64,000 nt of DNA from Scalesia atractyloides (Eukaryota; Streptophyta; Magnoliopsida; Asterales; Asteraceae): contig CAMTDV010000003.1 in NCBI GenBank assembly GCA_947069175.1, positions 31,467,353-31,531,352 on the forward strand, written 5' to 3'. Of the stretch, positions 23,030-33,887 are shown piece by piece (position 1 is the first letter of the stretch; the number at the start of each line of letters is the position of its first letter). The notes beneath the pieces are model-generated. The model was not told the origin of the DNA and ran no database searches. It saw only the letters and a list, made by a program, of their open reading frames with translations. Both the position numbers and the translations under genes were made by a program.

Positions 23030-26000
23030 ATGTCTTCCAAGGTCTGAATAGTACGCTCACTTTGACCATCTGTTTGAAGGTGGTAAGCCGTACTAAAGTT
23101 TAATCTTGTGCCTAAGGATTGTTGGAAGCTTTTCCAGAAATGAGATGTATATCTATTATCTCAGTCTGATACACTAGATACCGGCACATCGTGTAGCGAC
23201 ACAATTTTGTCCACATATAACTTAGCCAATTAGTCGGAGTTATAGTTTCTTTAATTGGCAAGAAATGTGCTGACTTAGTCAGCCTATCCACAATGACCCA
23301 AATTGTGTCATTACCACATTTGGTTTTTGGTAACTTGGTAATCAAGTCAGTGGTTACCATTTCCCATTTCCAAGTGGGAATCTCAAGTTGTTGTAGAAGT
23401 CCAGACGGTTTCTGGTGTTCGGCCTTAACTTGCGAACACGTCAGACACTTAGCTACATAAGTGGCTATGGATTTCTTTAAAACCATTCACTAATAATTCC
23501 TTTTTAGATCCTAATACATCTTGTCACAACCCGGGTGAACTGAGTATCTTGTATTATGTGCTTCTTGGAGGATTAGATCTCTAAGTCCTCCAAAGATTAG
23601 AACCTAGATTCTTTCATTAAATCTAAGGATTCCATCCTTTCCAGGCGTTAACTGATCAATAGTTCCGCCTAATCCCTCATTAGGAATATTAGCCTCTAAC
23701 AAGGCTTGCTTTTGTGCATCTAATAGCTTCTCATTCAAACTATTTATAATCTTAATGCTCTTTGCGTTAATCCTAATGGGTTTAACCCTTTCTTTACGAC
23801 TTAAGGCGTCAGCAACGACATTTGCCTTGCCGGGATGATAGCGAATTTCGCAATCATAATCATTAAGTGTGTCCATCCAACGGCATTATCGCATGTTCAA
23901 TTCCTTTTGATTGAATAGATACTGGAGACTCTTATGGTCAGTGTATATAATACATTTTGTGCCATATAAATAATGTCTCCACAACTTTAGTGCAAATACA
24001 ACGACACCCAATTCCAAATCATGAGTGGTGTTATTCCTTTCGTGCACCTTTAACTGTCGTGATGCATAAGCAATCACCTTGCCTTTTTGCATTCGCACAC
24101 AGCCCATGCCAGTGTGCGAAGCATCATAATAAACTACAAAATCCTCAATACCCTCAGGTAGAGATAACACAGGTGCATTGCTCAACTTGTGTGTTAGAAT
24201 CTCAAAGGATTCTTGTTGTTTTGGGCCCCAAACAAACTTAACATTCTTACGAGTCAAGGTAGTTAAAGGAGTGGCTATCCTTGAAAAGTTCTCAATGAAC
24301 CTCCTATAATAACAAGCCAATCCTAAAAAGCTACGAATCTCCAATGGAGTTTTGGGCACTTCCCAATTCATTATGGCTTCTATTTTGGCGGGATCCACTT
24401 GGATACCAAGCTCACATACAACATGTCCAAGAAATTGGACTTCCCTAAGCCAAAACTCGCACTTAGAAAATTTAGCATAAAGTCTCTCCTGCCTTAGCAG
24501 TTCTAGGATGCACCGAAGATGTTTCTCGTGATCAACTTGATTATGAGAATAGATTAGTATGTTTTCTATGAAGACAATGACAAACTTATCCAAATACGTT
24601 TTGCAGACTCTATTCATGAGATCCATGAATACTGCAGGTATTTTGTGAGCCCAAAAGGCATCACCAAGAATTCATAAGTACCATATCGGGTCCTAAAGGC
24701 AGTCTGAGGAACATCCTCATTCCTAACCTTCAGCTGATGATATCCAGATCTCAAATCGATCTTAGAGAAGTAGCTAGCACCTTGAAGTTGATCGAACAAG
24801 TCGTCGATCCTAGGCAAGGGATATCGGTTCTTGATTGTTAACTTGTTTAACTTGCGGTAATCAATGCACATTCGCATTAAACCATCCTTCTTTTTAACAA
24901 AAAGAATAAGAGCTCCCCAACGTGAGGAACTAGGCTGAATAAAGCCTTTCTCTAAAAGTTCATCTAATTGCATTCTTAATTCCTTCATTTCCATAGGGGC
25001 TAATTGATACAGAGCCCTAGCAACAGGTGCTGATCCTGGCAAGATATCAATTCTAAATTCCACTTGCCTATCTGGAGGTAGGCCTGGTAATTCTTCGGGG
25101 GAAAACATCAGAATATTCCAAAATAACAGGAAGGTCTTTAATATCTGTTTTAGGCTCGTTGATAGTTACTTGTGCCATGTAAATGACACAACCTCTCCTC
25201 AAACACTTGGATGCCTTAAATAATGACACCTTGTCTGGAAATCCGTAGTGTGAATCTCCAGGGATAGTGATCGTTTCAGCAGATGGGGTTTTAATCTCGA
25301 TGAGTTTCTTATCGCAGGCAATGAGGGCTTGGTTATGGGATAACAAATCCATGCCTAAAACTACATTGAACCCCGCCAATTTCATTGGCAAAAGAGTGAC
25401 AGGGATAGAGTGATTCTTAATGGATATAGAATATCCATCAAGAATGGAAGATGGTGTCTCTAACGTTCCACCAGCAAGTTCTACCTCATACGTTAATCTG
25501 GAGTTCTTATGGGAAAGTTTAATAGTTTACTAAACTTGTGGTCAACAAAAGATTTATCTACACCCAAATCAAAAAGAACTCTAGCATATGTGTCATTGAT
25601 GAGGAATGTACCTGTTATGACGTTGTTGTCATTAACGGCCTCCCTGGTATTCATCTGGAAGGCACGTGCATTCCCTTTCGTAACCTCTCCAGGCTTTGCA
25701 TAATTACCTTTGGGGTTCTTGGGGCAATTGAACTTAATATGCCATTTTTTATTACAGCCGTAGCAGACGGCATTCTTAAGATCCTTTCACTCTTGGGTCT
25801 TATGACTTTCTCCTATAGATACCACAGGGTTTAGTCTGTGGATTAACACTACACTGTCCCCAATTTCTGTAGTTACAGTTCTTGCATTGAGGTTTGTCAT
25901 TAGACGTGTGTTGATTTTTCTTTAACCCGAAATTTCCTTTCTTTTTGAACCTTTGGGAGTTATCATCCTCCTGTTTCCTTTTTCCGTCAGTTTCAGTCCT

Positions 26001-26545
26001 AACTGACTTGTGCCTGACTAAATCTAAGGTGAAGGAAAGAGATAGGTCTACAGCGGACTTATAGGTACTAGGCTGAGCAGCCTTTACTATACTCTTTATC
26101 TTGGGCGCTAGCCCATTAATGAAACGCGCAATGCGTTTGGATTCAGGGGTGATTAAGTAGGAACCTAGACAGGGAATTGAAGTCAGAACATACTTCCGAC
26201 AATCTAGGTTCTTCATTGAAAGAGTCAGAAAGCCTGTCTCTAATTTCTCCACCTTATGAGGTGGGCAGTATGTTTACTTGACTAAATCGACAAACTTAGA
26301 CCATCCTAAGTTGTACAGGTGTACTTTACCTATAGATTGGACCATAGCTATCCACCAAATTTGGGCATCGCCCTTGAAGGACTGTGATACATACTTTACC
26401 ACATCCTTATCAGCACATCCGTTGATATCTACTATCGTTTCCATTTCATCAAGCCATTTCGAGGCTTCTACTGCTCCTTTTTCTCCATTAAAATCTTGGG
26501 CTTGCAGGAGACGAAATATTTGTAGGTACATCCGTCTTTAGAAGA
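23030..26545 (-). pseudogene. Gypsy-2 gag-pol (chromovirus-type), defective
   Basis: From high to low coordinates: a Retrotrans_gag-like segment (26531-26274, ASKWLDEMETI ... WWIAMV), the rest of gag with a knuckle whose His is Asn (CKNCNYRNWGQC), and a second, complete knuckle near 25770 (CYGCNKKWHIKFNC). The protease active site near 25560 reads FDLGVDKSF, with the usual DTG/DSG now DLG. RT spans 25100-24500, but its catalytic box reads FIENILIY instead of F-x-DD. RNase H lies at 24150-23830 (YTDHKSLQYLF, YHPGKANVVADAL). Integrase has CLTC and TTDLI at 23486-23300, an SD-stop-D lesion near 23155 and TDGQSERTIQTLED at about 23050. The ORF ends there because the integrase tail is cut by the junction with truncated LTR-A. 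Close to element B but a distinct copy; it cannot encode active enzymes. Confidence 0.87.
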
Positions 26546-26589
26546 ACGGGACCTATCAGTAAAATCTAGTTTCTTTGGTTCTAAACATC

Positions 26590-27600
26590 AATTTGAACTT
26601 CTCTTAGCCATGGTATTAATAACCATATTGGGTTTAAACATTGGATATAATAATCCATTGCCTATCGAAGCTAGTGTGAATAACATCACAACTCTTAGGC
26701 ATATCAAATCTATATTTAGCCTAGGTCTCAAAAGGACCATCAAAGGCAAATTACAATTTAGACGTAGTCCATATATTATTAGACAGTGGATCGTAATGTC
26801 ACAACTATCATTGTCATTTGACAATTATATATAGCTCATAGGCTTTTCCCTAATGGTCATAATAATACGGCACGTTGGCCTGTCACTTTAGACATAATAT
26901 ATGGCACGTTGGCCTGTCACTTTGGACATATCATATGGCACGTTGGCCTGTCACTTTGGACATAACATATGGCACATGGCCTGTCACTTTGGACATAACA
27001 TATGGCACGTTGGCCTGTCACTTTGTCATCACATTGATGACATTAGCCGGGATCACATTGATCACACAGGCTATATAATAGGTTTTAGAACATTGTCCTT
27101 TTACCTAGACGGCTAGTGTGGTTCCTCAAGTCACACTACCAGGAGTATGAACATTCCTTAATGTTAACATAAGAGTACCTTAATGTTTGATTAATAATCC
27201 CGGTCACTTTGGACCTTAACGACTTTGGAGGCTTGAACCTAGTCCACCACCTCTGGATAGAAGGATAACTTCTCTTAACTATCCTAGTAGAAGAAGGCCT
27301 TTTATCCTTAACTATCATTTCTTGGCCAATATGTGGTTTGTGCCACTTGGCATAATCAAATTCATTAAGGTCTTTTGGAATTATATAGCAGAGCATGTAT
27401 TTCGACTAAAATCGAGACGTTCGCTTGAAGAGGATGAATACATATATATAATTCCAAAATACTTCATTAAATGCCATAAAAATACAATACTAGAAAGAAA
27501 TAAATGAAAAAAATTGTCCATACAAGGACATAAAAGAAATAAACATGTCTACACAGGGACTAAAGATAACAATGTCCTTGCAGGGACGAACATATATTAT
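26590..27600. other. Spacer between gypsy-2 gag and the proline-rich ORF
   Basis: No conserved domain is visible. The segment carries the 34-bp tandem array at 26867-27030. An 86-codon minus-strand ORF at 27136-27396 is unrecognised and probably fortuitous. In an intact element this should be the region joining the upstream ORF to gag. Confidence 0.5.
26867..27030 (+). repeat. 34-bp minisatellite
   Basis: Five tandem units of the form GGCACGTTGGCCTGTCACTT plus TGGACATAACATAT are present; one unit is shortened (GGCACATGGCC). The last unit is truncated at CACTTTG. Spacing is regular with no variable spacers. Confidence 0.9.
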
Positions 27601-27611
27601 TAGAAGATACT

Positions 27612-28668
27612 TCACTGGTCCTTCTTTCCCTTAACCAACTTGGAGAGTTTCTTAAAGAACTTTTTCGTCTTCTTCTCTGTTTTATCTGATTGCTGTTGCA
27701 TTTCTTTCATTCGTTCTAGGGCCTCATTGATGGCCTCGAGTGGTTGCGGAGGTTGTGGTTGTGGTTGTGGTTGTGGCATAATAGGATACTGGTACCCATA
27801 ACTTGGATATCCAGTAGGTGGATAAGCATGTGGGAAAGGAGACGGGTATAGTGTGTTATGCATGACCGCTTGCATGTAAGGGTCATGCGACAATGCTTGA
27901 TAATCAACATGTGTAGATGGGTTAAAAGGATCATATCCCGATGTATCCGGATATGTTGGGATAGGGTTATTATAACTCGATGGTGGTGGTTGAACCACTG
28001 GTGGTGGGGTCGGTTCCACCACAGGTGAAGCATTAGAGGGTCCACCCATTTGTGGGTCCTCGTGAATGGTAGGGTAGGGTTTGGGCAAAGGTGGCAGCGA
28101 ACTCGACCGTTGGCCCGCACGTACCGGCATGCGTGCTTCTCTTTTCCTCCTCGGCGGTTCAGGTGGCGATTGAGGTTGTTCCACTAGTTCCATGTGGACA
28201 TCTTCTTGTACTGGGGGAGTTGGGGAGTGATGGGAAGGAGTGTTTGCGAAGGTAAATTTGGTTCCAATATTGGACCCATTCATTAGGACCTTGGTATGGT
28301 GATTCAGCGTAAGTGTTCGAATCACTTGAAATTTCGATGGGGTGGGTGTGTGATCCTGATGGCGGCATCTCCGGGTCGTAGTCCTCGTCCATGGGATTGA
28401 GTTGGTCCAACTTATTTTGGTCGACTAGGGGTGTATTAAAGTATTGGTTGGGGTTATATTCATCATGATAAGAATGATGAGAGTGGTGAGAGTGGTGTGA
28501 ATGATATGAATGATACGAGTTTTGGGTATGAGAAGGTAAATGTTGCGATAACGGCCATGAATCCCCCGAATCTTCATAGGGGTTCGGGTGACGGGGATGG
28601 GAGGGAATATGTCTAGAAGGTCCTCCTCTCATTGGTCCTTTACCTCTTCATCTTACTCTTGGTGGCAT
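27612..28668 (-). pseudogene. Proline/His-rich ORF upstream of gypsy-2 gag
   Basis: An apparent start at 28668 (MPPRVR), one in-frame TGA and one frameshift near 28260 separate two long open stretches (28632-28159 and 28325-27612). Together they cover about 345 residues. In order: an Arg/Gly/Pro N-terminus (GPMRGGPSRH), a His-Ser-Tyr run (HSYHSHHSHHSHHSYHD), acidic patches, a long Pro-rich centre (PPPVVQPPP, QPQPQPQPPQP) and a Lys-rich coiled C-terminus (MKEMQQQSDKTEKKTKKFF). No transmembrane segment or enzyme motif is seen. The sequence before the ATG (TTTGATTTCTAACAG, then GAAAATG) looks like a 3' splice acceptor. I recall similar ORFs in Asteraceae retroelements, but that is memory. It may be a gag-like or nucleic-acid-binding accessory ORF; function unknown. 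Confidence 0.6.
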
Positions 28669-29223
28669 TTTCCTGTTAGAAAATCAAATAAAAAACAATA
28701 CTATTAACTTAATAATGAAATCAGTAATCCTAGGTCAATTCCTAGACTCGGCAGTCTAAGGAATGTGCTTGTGTAAGTTTGAGATTCAACACAAAACGGT
28801 TAGCGTTTAATTTTCTCAAATGTCAGGTAGTCATGTCACAAAACTATTGTTTCACAACTCAGGGAATTTAAAATTTTTTTTATTAAGATTAATGTTTACA
28901 TTGTCTTGGGATAAACATAAACAACACATAAATAAATTGTCTTTCATGTTTTAAGTCACTAAGCCCCGCGTCCATTCCTACGTGAAGCATGCATCATTTT
29001 ATCAAGCATTAAATCCTGAAACATATGTGAAAAAAGAGGCTGCATAAAAATGCCGGCGAGTACATAGGTTTTGTGAGTGTGTCAAATTCGTGGCTTTGTA
29101 TACATATTGCAACACCTTGTCCGACTACAAGAGTCATTAAGTGAAAACCACATATCAAAAGTGTTTGATGTTGCAATACAATTAACCAACTAAAGCAAGT
29201 TGGTTAGAGTTGATAAAACCTTA

Positions 29224-32200
29224 TTTCACCCCCGGTTTCCACAGCCAAATCCAAACAACGGTGGGACCGGGTGGGGAATATCGTAACGTAAGTTGATATC
29301 ATCATAGACAATTAAACACAGCACAGCGGAAGTATTGGAGTTAAATTACTATTACAAACCAAATGTTCAAAGTACAAAAATAATATATCAAGCTCGTAAT
29401 AGAAGATCCACAGGCGGATCGTAAATTGTACAAAAAGAATGTAAAACAGACTTTGGGCAGATCTAGGATTTGCAAGATACTCTTATCACTACCGAGCGCT
29501 TCCAACCTATTTTCGTATTGTACCTGCAAGCTTAGTGTTTTGAAAATATGCCAGCTTCCGCTGGTAAATACACCCAACTGACTCATTTTGAAAACATTTT
29601 AAAAAAAAATTTAACTGCACATTGGCACAAAATCTTTTATAACTTAGGAAAGTTGACCTTCCAACCATGTTAACAAATTCACATGTTTGTCTATACATAC
29701 AGGGCCCGGTACGGAGACCGAGACATGATTAACGTACTCACCACTTTGAACTCACGAAGGAGTTATTCTCCCAATCTTGTGGGTAATGCATTTAGAGCGT
29801 CTATCGGGTGTATGCCTACACCCGCGCTAAGGTCGTGGCCATTATGTAATGTAATGAACCGATGATATCCAGTACACGGTAGTTAACCCCCGATGCTTAA
29901 GTTATCAAACAAAACTGAAAAACGAAATATGCGGATTTAGTAGCTACAATCCGGCATTCGATTGATCCCATTTCCGACCAAGCGGTAATAATTTACCGTA
30001 ACCCAATCTCGTATAGGGGAAATAAGTCGAGAGTATTTACCTGAGCTTGTCTTCGTTTAAACGCAAGATTTAATAACTCAGCCGTACACAAAAGTACTAA
30101 GTGCAGATAGCATTTACCGGCAAGTCTCTAGTCTGGATTATGGCATAAGCTAACCAATTAAATACTAACGGTCTTATTTAAGTTCATAGACTTAGACCGA
30201 GTAGCGTACAGGATCAAAACGTATAATTCTAGATTAAACGATGATCGAATAGAATGTAGTTTAATCCCAACAAGCACTTTGACCTGTGTAATATGGATAA
30301 ACTATAAACATTCTGGATTTTGAGACTTAAATGACAAGGTTAGAGCCGTTTTGGTTAATTTTCGTAAATTAGTTACATATACTTAACCGTACGCATATCA
30401 ACGATATGAGGTAACCGGATAAGTCATGGACAAGTTCTATATGCCATTATACTTTAAATAAGTTGTAATATCAGTAGAATATCAACTTTCATGCCCGTTA
30501 AGGTTTTAAAATAAAACTATACCTCATAAGGGTATTTTGGTAATTTCATAATGTGTAAAAAGGAACTTGAATATAATTTGATGTTATAATCATAAGTATT
30601 CTGTAAAAATAAATTATTTATGATATAATATCAGTAGGATATTGATTATATGTGTAATTTATCTTTTATGACCAAACTATGCACCGAAGGGGCATTTTGG
30701 TCATTTTACACATAGTTTTATAAATTATTTGGGATTCTGAGTTTATATCATGTACCTACTGTAAAAATATTTAAAATAAGTTTTGAAATCAGTAGGTAAC
30801 AAGTCTTGGTTGTTTAATATGGTTAAAAATCATACTATACGCCGAAACGGCGCTTATGTCATAAAATGACGATTTATGCGATGTTTAATGAAAACTAACG
30901 TTAAGGTCAAGTCAGCATCTCTTAGACATGTTATTTATTATAAAATATCAGTAGGTAAAAGATTTACTTTGAAAATATATGGTTAAAACCATTTTATAAA
31001 CCACAAGGGTTTTATCGTCATTTATCGACATAATACAAGGACTTGCTTATAAACTCAGTTTATAATCTGGTTTGGCATCCTGAATAATCCTACTTATAAT
31101 ATTATATCATTGGGAAACTCATTTTCAAGTTCATTATCATTTACACCTCATTTTATGCTAAAAGGGTATTTTAGTCAAAATGGCATAATTACGGAACTTG
31201 TGCATAAACTCAGATTCTGATTACGATCGTGTAATATAACCTCAAGGGGTTATGCTACATTATATGATGATCATAGTCAACCTTAGATCAGTAGCTAACT
31301 AATCTAAATCGGATCAGAATTGAAAGTCAAAGCAAAAGTCAAACTTCATGACTTCATGACAAGTCGAACATGTTCTTACATGTTATAATAATTATTACCA
31401 ACTTGTTTAAGTGTCAAAACAGGTTTCATAACATATATAAGATCAAATAATAACATTTCCGAAAAATGGCCAGTTTGACTTTTTAATATAATAACTTTGA
31501 CCCGTCAATTGGTCTAGCAAACATGATCTTCAGGAGGTGCCCTTTATAGGGATTAACACCTACCTTATTACGATCACTTAGCCATGTTTGTTACAAACAA
31601 TGGCTGGACCATAAAGGCCTTAACCGAAAGTCAAGGCGTTTTCCGTAAAACGCTTGACTTTTGGCTATAAAAGCCTAAAAATGAAAATGCAAGAGAAAGG
31701 AACACTTACAAGTGATCCTTAGGATGCAATAAAACTAAGTTGGATGCTCCTTTCAGTTAGGAACTTCTAGAGGAGGGAGATAGAGTGATAAATGAGAATG
31801 GTGCAAGTTCAAATGGTGAAGCATTGCACCTATTTATAGTTGGAGAGCTTGAAGGAGGTGATGCCAGGTGTTAAGGGGTGTTAGAGGGAGCTTACAAGTG
31901 TCCTAAAATGTGGCATAGCTGTTTGGAAGTCCATGGTTTCGAAACAATGGTTTTTGGCAACATGTGTGTAGGCCAAGCAAAAATTCTGCAAACACAGGCC
32001 TCTCGCGCCCCACGAGCACCCTGTGGTCAGTTTCAAAGTTTCTCACATTTAGCCCCTCAACTATAAAACCTCCTAAAACACCTTTATGGCATATGTAGCC
32101 CTCCATAACCAATATTTGGCGTACCCGGAAGTATGCCCGGACATTGTCGAGCTCTCGGTTCGTTAAAAGGTCACTCATAGGTATAAATTAACATGTTGAC

Positions 32201-32607
32201 ACTTTTAACCCCTCCATCATCCAACTTTCACATATTTACATAATTAACCTCTCTCGTCCAACAAGTGGCACGCATGAGTGTTAGGACTTCGTAAAGGATC
32301 ACTCAGATGCTCATTATAAGCATGTTGACTCTGATGTCACTCAGAGGCTGGACATGTTGACATATCAGTCACTTAGAGGCCAAGTTTAAGCATGTTGACA
32401 TATCAGTCACTTAGAGGCTATGTTTAAGCATGTTTGACATATCAGTCACTCAGAGGCTAATGTTTAGGCATGTTGACATCAGAAAATCACTCAGAGGCTT
32501 AGTTTGAGCATGTTGAAACCTTTAGTCCTTGTTAGTCTTTAATAGACTAAAATAAAAATACAACACGTGTCACTATACTATTGGACACGATTTTACGAGG
32601 TGTTACA
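29224..32607 (-). mobile_element. E1: 3.4-kb solo LTR, copy 2
   Basis: It starts TTTCACCCCCGG (the TG now TT) and ends CGAGGTGTTACA, with CCTTA at 29219-29223 and 32608-32612. It is collinear with 17078-20450 with scattered substitutions and small indels. Identical target and duplication show that it is a paralogous copy of the same insertion event, not an independent hit. Confidence 0.9.
32305..32520. repeat. About 40-bp minisatellite in E1 (copy 2)
   Basis: There are five units with the AGCATGTTGACATATCAG core. One unit carries an extra T (CATGTTTGACATATC) and one is shortened (CTGGACATGTTGAC). It is the counterpart of 20176-20360. Confidence 0.85.
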
Positions 32608-33887
32608 CCTTATAGCCATGAATCTTGACCAAACGTTTCTTTTGTAAAAAAAACCTTGTAATACATTGATTTAAAAGAAAACTTCTTATGATTTATATCT
32701 TTAAGTGAAAATCATTGCGTGACATTGCTCAAAACCATTTGTCCATATTACAAACCATTTGTCCATGTTATACTCCATTCGTCTGTGTTGTCATAAACCA
32801 ATTGTCCATATCATAAACAATCGTTTGTGTTTTAATTGTGAAAAATTTTGATCATTCTTTAATGAACACATTCAAACATGTGTTGACTATACCACCAAAG
32901 GGTCTCTTTAACTAGACTAACAAATCAACAAATGATTTGCTAATCAGAAACAGTTTCTGTCATTACCTAAACTTCCACCAAATCCAGTGAACAGTCTGAT
33001 AATGGGATTGTCAGTCCTATGGTACCATAACATACTACTAGTCGGCCCGAGCAAAGCTATTGAATGTCATCCGTGTTATGGAAAACGCATCAACAAGTTG
33101 TTCACATTATTGAAATCGTATTGTTTTATATATAAACCACAGACATTGTTTTTGTAAACTTGAAAATGATTTAGAAAATATGAGTCACCCAAAAACATTT
33201 GCAAAATGTAAAAGAGGGGAACTATGTACTCACTTTGAAAATAATTTTGTATACATACACCATGTATATTGTTTTGAAATCTTGAAAATAATTATAGGCA
33301 CATATGAATCACTCGAAAATATTTGAAAACGTAAAAGATGGGAACTATGTACTCACTTGGGATTGCAAAAGTGTTCTTGATCAACGGAATAAACAAAGCT
33401 CTAACGTGTCCTAATGTGTCAGATAAATACGTTAGCGTGTCGGGACTACAAACGGGAGATCAGATAGAATGAAGTCTATTAAACCAAACGAGTATTCGAA
33501 CTCATGTGATATGGATTAACAAACTTAACATTCTGATTTGGAAAGGATCCTAAGTGCTTTTGACCCATTCTGACTCGTTAAGGTAGTTTATGCTACTTTA
33601 ATGGGTCATTAGTATAAACGCGTGATCGTCCTATGATAAGTCTTAAATGCCCAAACACGTTTGAAAATGCTATGACATCAGTTTATATGTCAAAAATTTG
33701 GTTACATGTGTTTAAAATGGATTTGTGCACAAAAGGGCATTTTGGTCATCATTTTTTTAAGAGCATAGAAGTAACTTATCAATAACACTAACCAAACCAC
33801 GTGACCATAAGGTATAACCTCAATAGGTTATTCCCTATACAATTATGGTCACAAATATGTTTTTGGTTGGATCCTAAGATCGACCAA

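Larger units (their letters stand above)
28826..33887 (-). mobile_element. LTR-A copy interrupted by E1 copy 2
   Basis: It matches 16632-21744 from GTCATGTCAC onward. The terminal 45 or so bases (TGTAACACCCC...) are missing and no PBS is seen in 28670-28825, so its junction with gypsy-2 is not an ordinary 5' LTR edge. It is split by E1 at the same CCTTA site and ends at the same GATCGACCAA|TGTAAC junction (33887/33888). Confidence 0.82.

Noticed and set aside
26867..27030. Regular direct repeats resembling a CRISPR array
   Set aside because: Units are contiguous 34-mers without variable spacers, in a eukaryotic retrotransposon; a minisatellite explains them.
27716..28120. 134-codon minus-strand ORF rich in His and Asn
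   Set aside because: Alternative frame of the proline-rich ORF; its repeats mirror the CAGCCACAAC-type codon runs.
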